Part shown: positions 5,849-10,549 of the stretch, piece by piece
How positions within the stretch are numbered: position 1 is the first letter of the stretch
How the letters are laid out: each line of letters starts with the position of its first letter
Source: Actinomycetes bacterium
GTDB lineage: Bacteria > Actinomycetota > Acidimicrobiia > Spongiisociales > UBA5794
Assembly (NCBI GenBank): GCA_023336765.1
Contig: JAMBLL010000245.1
Coordinates: forward strand, 1 to 10,549
DNA length: 10,549 nucleotides
Direction: 5' to 3'
Notes under the pieces: generated by a model
Told to the model about the DNA's origin: nothing
Seen by the model: the letters and a program-made list of their open reading frames with translations, nothing else
Databases searched by the model: none
Program-made: the position numbers and the translations under genes

Positions 5849-7725
5849 TGACAGACACACTTGAGCGCACCAGCGAATCCGAAGCGCCTTCTCCAAACCC
5901 CGTCGATTGGTCAAAGGTCCAGAAGTGGGGATCACTTGGCGGCCTGACGATGTCATTCATCGCAGCCATTGGCATGGTGGCGGCGCTCGACAAACGGATC
6001 ATCATCTCACCGTGGTTGAGCCTGGGGTTCATCACACTGCTTTGGGTGCCTGTCGCCTACGGATACATCGCTGCTACAGAGAAGGCATCAGATGGCAGCC
6101 CGCCACCGGTGAAAGGTGCACGAGATATCATTTCGGGACTCGTGACCGGTCTCATCTCCGGTGCGTTGTTTGCGCTCTTCATCGTGATAATCGATGCTGT
6201 CGACCTCACAGATGTCTTCAGGAACCTCGGTCCGAAACTCGTGGAGCTCCTCACGTTCGGTCTCGGCCTCGGCGCCGCATCCGTCATATGGATCGTCGGA
6301 TCTGGTCTCCTCGGTCTCATAGGTGGAGCCCTCAAAGTGGTACGACCAACAGTACGACGGGTCGTGAGTTCAGCAGCCATGGGCGTGTTCGGTGTGGCTC
6401 TCCTCGAACTCATCGTCACCGACATCTCCCAGGGTCTTCACATCGAGTTCGTCACCGACTGGTTGTACGCGATCAACGGGGGCCTGACGACGATCTCTGC
6501 GATAGTCGTGGCGATCCTGTTCGGGTTGCTTGGTTTGCGCTCGGATGACCGAACTCTCACCCAGCGCAGGCTTGACAGAATGAACCTCGAGCCTCAGGTT
6601 CTGGTCAGAAGGAACGCGATCGCCGCAGCGATCACCATTGCGGCCGTGATCTTCCTGCCGATGATCCTCGGTGGCCTTACCAACGAACTCCTGGCAAACG
6701 TCGGTTTGTTCGTCTTGATGGGCCTCGGCTTGAACATCGTCGTCGGATCAGCCGGCCTGCTCGATCTTGGCTATGTGGCCTTCTTTGCGGTGGGCGCCTA
6801 CACCACAGCGATACTCACATCGCCTCTGTCGCCGACCTGGACTCCCGAGTTGACTCTCAACTTCCTGTCTTGGGAGGGGTGGCTGATCCTGGCCATCGTG
6901 CTCGTCATGGCTGCGATCGCCGGCCTCTTCATAGGTACGCCCGTTATCAAACTGCGGGGTGATTACCTTGCGATCGTGACCCTTGGATTCGGAGAGATCG
7001 TCCGGATCCTCTTCCTCTCTGACTGGCTCTCTCCTTACTTCGGAGGTGCGCAAGGAATTACCAACATCCCGTCTGCTGCACTCGGCCCTGTCGAGATCAA
7101 AGGGACCAACTCCCAGGCCATGTTCTACCTGATAGCGGCGTTCGTGGCGATCGCGATCTACGTGTCGTGGAGGCTGCAGAAATCGCGAACGGGAAGGGCC
7201 TGGACCGCGTTGCGAGAGGACGAGGACGTGGCCGAGGCGATGGGTATCAACACGACGGCATCGAAACTCACCGCATTCGTGACTGGTGCAATGTTCGCAT
7301 CCATAGCTGGCATGCTCTTTGCTGCCAAGGTCGGTTCCATTTTCCCTAGCTCCTTCAAGCTCCTTGTATCGATCATCATCCTCGTGATCGTGATCGTCGG
7401 AGGCATGGGCTCGATTCCCGGTGTGATCATCGGTGCGATCGTGCTGATCGGCATTCTTGGAGGGCCAACGCAGCCTGGTCTTCTCCAGGAGTTCGGGCAA
7501 TTCAAGCTGCTGATCTACGGTGCGCTGCTTGTCGTGATGATGCTCAAACGTCCAGAAGGACTATGGCCGTCGCTTCGAAGACAGCGGGAACTGCACCACG
7601 ATGAGATGAGCCAGGATTCGTGGCTCCAGGGTACGTCCTATCAAACGGGAGGGGTTCCCGAAGACGAACAAGGCGGGACTCGCTACACGGATGACGCCGC
7701 TCCGATCCAGGACGGTGATGGCTGA
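5848..7725 (+). CDS. livM: Branched-chain amino acid-type ABC transporter permease LivM, with large N-terminal membrane extension
   Basis: The second channel subunit, 625 aa. The LivM core is at about 255-575: NVGLFVLMGLGLNIVVG (284-300), SAGLLDLGYVAFFAVGAYT (301-319), TPVIKLRGDYLAIVTLGFGEI (364-384), the coupling loop GRAWTALREDEDVAEAMGIN (449-468), GGMGSIPG (518-525) and KRPEGLWP (567-574). The family is often 300-430 aa. Here about 245 residues precede the core. They hold a short polar N-terminus and roughly five or six hydrophobic segments (near 30-47, 55-75, 94-118, 135-162, 175-192, 208-230). About 50 hydrophilic acidic residues follow the core. I do not recognise the N-terminal module. 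Translation is probably coupled to livH, with GGGAGG at 5832-5837, and to livG by a second TGATG overlap. Confidence 0.92.
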   Translation: MTDTLERTSESEAPSPNPVDWSKVQKWGSLGGLTMSFIAAIGMVAALDKRIIISPWLSLGFITLLWVPVAYGYIAATEKASDGSPPPVKGARDIISGLVTGLISGALFALFIVIIDAVDLTDVFRNLGPKLVELLTFGLGLGAASVIWIVGSGLLGLIGGALKVVRPTVRRVVSSAAMGVFGVALLELIVTDISQGLHIEFVTDWLYAINGGLTTISAIVVAILFGLLGLRSDDRTLTQRRLDRMNLEPQVLVRRNAIAAAITIAAVIFLPMILGGLTNELLANVGLFVLMGLGLNIVVGSAGLLDLGYVAFFAVGAYTTAILTSPLSPTWTPELTLNFLSWEGWLILAIVLVMAAIAGLFIGTPVIKLRGDYLAIVTLGFGEIVRILFLSDWLSPYFGGAQGITNIPSAALGPVEIKGTNSQAMFYLIAAFVAIAIYVSWRLQKSRTGRAWTALREDEDVAEAMGINTTASKLTAFVTGAMFASIAGMLFAAKVGSIFPSSFKLLVSIIILVIVIVGGMGSIPGVIIGAIVLIGILGGPTQPGLLQEFGQFKLLIYGALLVVMMLKRPEGLWPSLRRQRELHHDEMSQDSWLQGTSYQTGGVPEDEQGGTRYTDDAAPIQDGDG

Positions 7726-8513
7726 TGCCCATGCTCGACATCCAGCATCTGACGAAGAGCTTCGGCGGTGTGCAGGCCCTCAACGATCTCGACTTCCACG
7801 TAGACAAGGGCGAGATCGTTTCGGTTATCGGTCCCAACGGTGCTGGCAAGACCTCGTTCTTCAACACCGTCACAGGCTACTTCTCCCCCGACGAGGGGCA
7901 GATCCTGTTCAATGGAGTCAACATATCTGGCCATGAACCGCACGAGATCACCGAACTTGGGATCGCCCGCACGTTCCAGAATGTTCGGCTCTTTCCTGAC
8001 ATGACCGTGCTCGAGAACGTGATGGTTGCCCAGCACTGCCGCACGACCACCGGGATCTTTGGAACACTGTTGAATACTCGATCGTTCCGCAGAGAGGAGG
8101 CCCAGATCGAAGCGAACGCCAAGGACGTTCTCTCGTTCTTCGGGAAGCGACTCCAGGGGTATCGATGGGACCAACCAGCCTCCGTATTGTCATATGCCAA
8201 CCGCCGCAGGCTCGAGATCGCACGGGCAATGGCCACCGAGCCTGAGCTCATCCTTCTCGATGAGCCAACGGCGGGGATGAACCCGAAGGAGACGGCTGAA
8301 CTCACGGACCTGATCAGGCAATTGAGGGATGACAGGGGCTACACGGTTGTTCTGATCGAACACGAGATGCGCGTTGTTCGCGATGTCTCTGATCGTGTTG
8401 TCGTTCTCGACCACGGGGAGAAGATCGCGGAAGGCGACTTCGAGACGGTGTCTCACAACCCTGATGTCATCGAGGCATATCTCGGAAGACCAGCGGAGCA
8501 CACAGATGAGTGA
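7725..8513 (+). CDS. livG: Branched-chain amino acid-type ABC transporter ATP-binding protein LivG
   Basis: A cytoplasmic ATPase subunit of 262 aa, near the family length of about 255. Walker A is GPNGAGKT (36-43), Q-loop TFQN (83-86), Walker B LILLDEP (175-181) and the switch (H-loop) histidine is in IEHEM (211-215). The family C-terminal feature GEKIAEG (231-237) is present. The ABC signature reads LSYAN (155-159) followed by RRRLEIARA, where LivG proteins usually have LSYGQ or LAYGQ; the second glycine is missing. ATG at 7725 shares its A with the livM stop. A second in-frame ATG at 7731 is possible. No strong ribosome binding site is seen, so coupling to livM is expected. Confidence 0.94.
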   Translation: MPMLDIQHLTKSFGGVQALNDLDFHVDKGEIVSVIGPNGAGKTSFFNTVTGYFSPDEGQILFNGVNISGHEPHEITELGIARTFQNVRLFPDMTVLENVMVAQHCRTTTGIFGTLLNTRSFRREEAQIEANAKDVLSFFGKRLQGYRWDQPASVLSYANRRRLEIARAMATEPELILLDEPTAGMNPKETAELTDLIRQLRDDRGYTVVLIEHEMRVVRDVSDRVVVLDHGEKIAEGDFETVSHNPDVIEAYLGRPAEHTDE

Positions 8514-9234
8514 CCAGGCGCCGGTACTCGAATTCCGTAACATCAATGTCCACTACGGGCCCGTTCATGTGCTCAAGGACATGAACCTATCGATCAATGC
8601 CGGGGAACTCGTCTGCCTCCTCGGTGGCAACGCTTCAGGGAAGACGACAACCCTCAAGACGATCCTCGGGATGGTGCAACCGTCGTCTGGCGACGTCATC
8701 ATCGACGGAGACGTGGTCACGGGAGAGAAGATCGCAGGCATCGTATCGCGTGGCGTCACGATGGTTCCTGAGAACAGACGGCTCTTCAAAAGGATGACCG
8801 TCAAGGAGAACCTCGAGATCGGCGCGTATCTTCGCACCGACAGGGACAGCCTCGATGCTGAGATGGAACACATCTTCGAGATGTTCCCCCGAGTCAAGGA
8901 GCGCCTGAACCAGAAGGCAGGCACGTTGTCCGGGGGGGAGCAACAGATGGTCGCTGTTGGTAGGGCGCTCATGGCAAAGCCAAAGGTGCTCCTGATGGAT
9001 GAGCCTTCGATGGGCCTTGCGCCGGTGCTGGTCCAGCAGAATTTCGACATCATCGAGAGGATCAACGGCGAGGGGGTGACCGTATTCATGGTCGAGCAGA
9101 ACGCCAATATGGCACTCTCGATCGCAGATCGGGGATATGTGCTCCTTACGGGTCGTATCGTCCTCGACGACACGGCTCCGAACCTCCTTGCGAACGAAGA
9201 CCTCCGCAAGGCCTATCTTGGAGAAGTCGACTAA
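8506..9234 (+). CDS. livF: Branched-chain amino acid-type ABC transporter ATP-binding protein LivF
   Basis: The second ATPase subunit, 242 aa (family about 233-240). Walker A is GGNASGKT (40-47), a variant of GPNGAGKT that keeps the essential GKT. The Q-loop region is MVPENRRLF (86-94), the signature is canonical LSGGEQQ (141-147) and Walker B is VLLMDEP (161-167). Gln replaces the switch His in VEQNA (196-200), as is usual for LivF. The ATG at 8506 is chosen because GGAG at 8495-8498 lies 7 nt upstream and the alignment with LivF starts here. The longer in-frame start at 8374 would lie deep inside livG. It overlaps livG by 8 bp. Confidence 0.94.
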   Translation: MSDQAPVLEFRNINVHYGPVHVLKDMNLSINAGELVCLLGGNASGKTTTLKTILGMVQPSSGDVIIDGDVVTGEKIAGIVSRGVTMVPENRRLFKRMTVKENLEIGAYLRTDRDSLDAEMEHIFEMFPRVKERLNQKAGTLSGGEQQMVAVGRALMAKPKVLLMDEPSMGLAPVLVQQNFDIIERINGEGVTVFMVEQNANMALSIADRGYVLLTGRIVLDDTAPNLLANEDLRKAYLGEVD

Positions 9235-9235
9235 C

Positions 9236-9240
9236 GGAGG
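9236..9240 (+). promoter_or_regulatory. Ribosome binding site that fixes the GTG start of the oxidoreductase
   Basis: GGAGG begins 2 nt after the livF stop and lies 6 nt before GTG 9247. The Rossmann strand begins at residue 7 from this GTG, so the start is well placed. Confidence 0.85.
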
Positions 9241-9246
9241 TGCGCG

Positions 9247-10488
9247 GTGGCTCGAGATACTGCTGACGTGGTGATCATCGGTGGTGGGATCATCGGCATG
9301 TCGATCGCCCACCAGATCGCACGGAGAAGCAACCTGAAGGTCATCGTGCTCGAGAAGGGTGTAGGCCTGGGCGAGGGATCGACCGGTGGCTCTTCGGCGA
9401 TCACCCGGCAGCGCTACTCGAAACTCGAGAGTATCCGGGTCGCCCGTGACGGGAACCTCATCTGGCGGAACTGGGCTGAGTACACGGGTTTGAGCGAACC
9501 GGTTGGAACGTTTCACGACATCGGTGTCCTATGGATGATGCATGACAGCATCCAGGGTGTGGAAGCAGACAAGGACAGGCTCGTAGCCGAGGGCATTGAC
9601 GCGGTGATGGTCGATGCGGCGGACCTCAAGAACCTCTACCCGGGTGTGTCCGCGTGCATGGTGCCCTTCGACCTCACAGGTGAGATCGAGCACGAGTGCG
9701 CGGACGGGGACGCCTTCCTGATCGAGCGCGACACCGGCTTTTTCGACGCAACGGGGGCGCTGCTGGATGTCGCTACTGCGGCCAGGGCGGGCGGAGTCGA
9801 TGTTCGTATGCGTGCAGAAGTTGTCGACGTGTCTGTGGTTGGCGGCCGTGTAACGGGAGTGACCCTTGCCGACGGATCATCGATTGATGCGCCGATGATC
9901 GTGAACGCTGCCGGGCCATGGTGCAATCGCATCAGTGCAATGGCAGGCCTCGAGACTCCCTGGGAGCTTGTTCCCACGAGGATCCAGGTGCTCTACAGGG
10001 CTCTGCCGGCTGAAGTTCCGCGCCCGGTACCGGTGACTTGTGACGCACCCGGCGGTGTGTACTTCCGTCCTGAGGCAGGAGATGGCCAGATCATCCTCGG
10101 GTCTCTGCTCGAGGAGGATGAACTCGAGTTGGCAGATCCTGATCGGTACAACCAGACTGCGGACCGAGCGTTCATCGACACGAAGATCCACGCGCTTCAT
10201 CATCGGCTTCCGGATCTTCCCTACGTTGGTGTTCCTGGAGGCATGGCATCGTTGTATACAGTGAATCGCCAGGATGTGCTCCCCATCGTGGGGCCAACGA
10301 CGATCGATGGTTTCGCCGTGGTGAACGGGTTCTCGGGCCACGGTTTCAAGGAGTCCCAGGTGATCGCATCCATGATGGCGCAGTGGATCACTGACGAGCG
10401 AGCAGATCTCGATACCGATGTTCCCATGGAGTTCTTCTCCATCGATCGTGACCCCATAGACATCGCCGAGCACACAGTGCTGGCGTGA
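9247..10488 (+). CDS. FAD-dependent amine/D-amino-acid oxidoreductase (DAO superfamily)
   Basis: Predicted cytoplasmic flavoenzyme of 413 aa in the DAO superfamily (glycine oxidase, sarcosine oxidase and dehydrogenase, DadA). The N-terminal Rossmann strand has GGGIIG (12-17) and an acidic residue ending strand two, E36 in VLEKG, to bind the adenosine ribose. Then come the family-like STGGSSAITRQRYS (45-58), which contacts flavin in relatives, the second dinucleotide motif VNAAGPW (219-225), and the C-terminal flavin segment DVLPIVGP (343-350) with VNGFSGHGFKES (359-370). Relatives oxidise the C-N bond of amino acids or N-methylated amines; the substrate here cannot be read from sequence. It follows livF by 12 bp with a strong RBS, so it is probably co-transcribed and may act on the imported compound. 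No glycine-cleavage T-type folate domain follows, unlike dimethylglycine and sarcosine dehydrogenases. Confidence 0.88.
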   Translation: MARDTADVVIIGGGIIGMSIAHQIARRSNLKVIVLEKGVGLGEGSTGGSSAITRQRYSKLESIRVARDGNLIWRNWAEYTGLSEPVGTFHDIGVLWMMHDSIQGVEADKDRLVAEGIDAVMVDAADLKNLYPGVSACMVPFDLTGEIEHECADGDAFLIERDTGFFDATGALLDVATAARAGGVDVRMRAEVVDVSVVGGRVTGVTLADGSSIDAPMIVNAAGPWCNRISAMAGLETPWELVPTRIQVLYRALPAEVPRPVPVTCDAPGGVYFRPEAGDGQIILGSLLEEDELELADPDRYNQTADRAFIDTKIHALHHRLPDLPYVGVPGGMASLYTVNRQDVLPIVGPTTIDGFAVVNGFSGHGFKESQVIASMMAQWITDERADLDTDVPMEFFSIDRDPIDIAEHTVLA

Positions 10489-10510
10489 GTGGCGACGTCG
10501 CTCAGAATGG

Positions 10511-10543
10511 AGCGGGGTTGCTACACAACATGTCCCGCTTTTC
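10511..10543 (+). terminator. Probable intrinsic terminator of the operon
   Basis: AGCGGG (10511-10516) pairs with CCCGCT (10534-10539). The stem continues as GTTG (10517-10520) with CAAC (10526-10529) around loop CTACA, leaving a 4-nt bulge (10530-10533). A short T run (10539-10542) follows. It lies 22 nt after the oxidoreductase stop. The bulge makes it weaker than the terminator at 4550. The window ends 6 nt later, so a continuing operon cannot be excluded. Confidence 0.6.
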
Positions 10544-10549
10544 AACCTC

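Noticed and set aside
8374..8505. Extended livF start inside livG
   Set aside because: The extra 44 residues are an out-of-frame reading of livG, and the ATG at 8506 has its own GGAG and matches the family start.
8635..9516. 293-aa minus-strand ORF, and similar long antisense ORFs at 4481-5035, 5029-5772, 5270-5956, 6748-7500 and 9877-10545
   Set aside because: All are antisense to conserved transporter or oxidoreductase genes. Their His/Arg/Asp/Ser-rich or Thr/Pro-rich compositions are typical of shadow frames, with no recognisable domain.

Overview
The window looks like chromosomal DNA of a Gram-positive, moderately high-GC bacterium, most likely an actinobacterium and possibly of the Acidimicrobiia type. 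That placement is inference. It rests on a lipoprotein with a Thr/Ala/Glu-rich linker after its lipobox, GTG starts, strong GGAGG ribosome binding sites, and the PIN-PhoH and HflX sequence types. I see no phage, IS, CRISPR or RNA gene.

Layout. Positions 1-188 hold an array of 7-bp repeats in two opposed arms. A PIN-PhoH ATPase gene (236-1573, +) follows. A second element of the same design but different heptamer sequence (1579-1736) lies between phoH and the convergent gene hflX (1718-3058, -). The last codons and the stop of hflX lie inside this array. A 118-bp divergent intergenic region (3059-3176) separates hflX from a co-directional run of six genes: a branched-chain amino-acid-type (HAAT family) binding lipoprotein (3177-4529), an intrinsic terminator (4550-4588), permeases LivH (4601-5848) and LivM (5848-7725), ATPases LivG (7725-8513) and LivF (8506-9234), and an FAD-dependent amine/amino-acid oxidoreductase (9247-10488). 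A probable terminator closes the window.

How the genes work together. The lipoprotein captures a substrate outside the membrane. The LivH/LivM channel, driven by LivG/LivF, imports it. The oxidoreductase is attached by an RBS 2 bp after the livF stop and may oxidise the imported amino acid or N-methylated amine. The terminator between the binding-protein gene and livH should give more binding protein than membrane complex. The permease and ATPase junctions overlap by 1, 1 and 8 bp, so translation is probably coupled.

Most unusual items: the paired inverted heptamer arrays around phoH, one of which has become coding sequence of hflX; the large extra membrane module at the LivM N-terminus and an insertion near the LivH C-terminus; an ATPase pair in which one composite ATP site appears degenerate; and an SD-less livH start 17 nt after a terminator. 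No clearly new defence or mobile system is visible.
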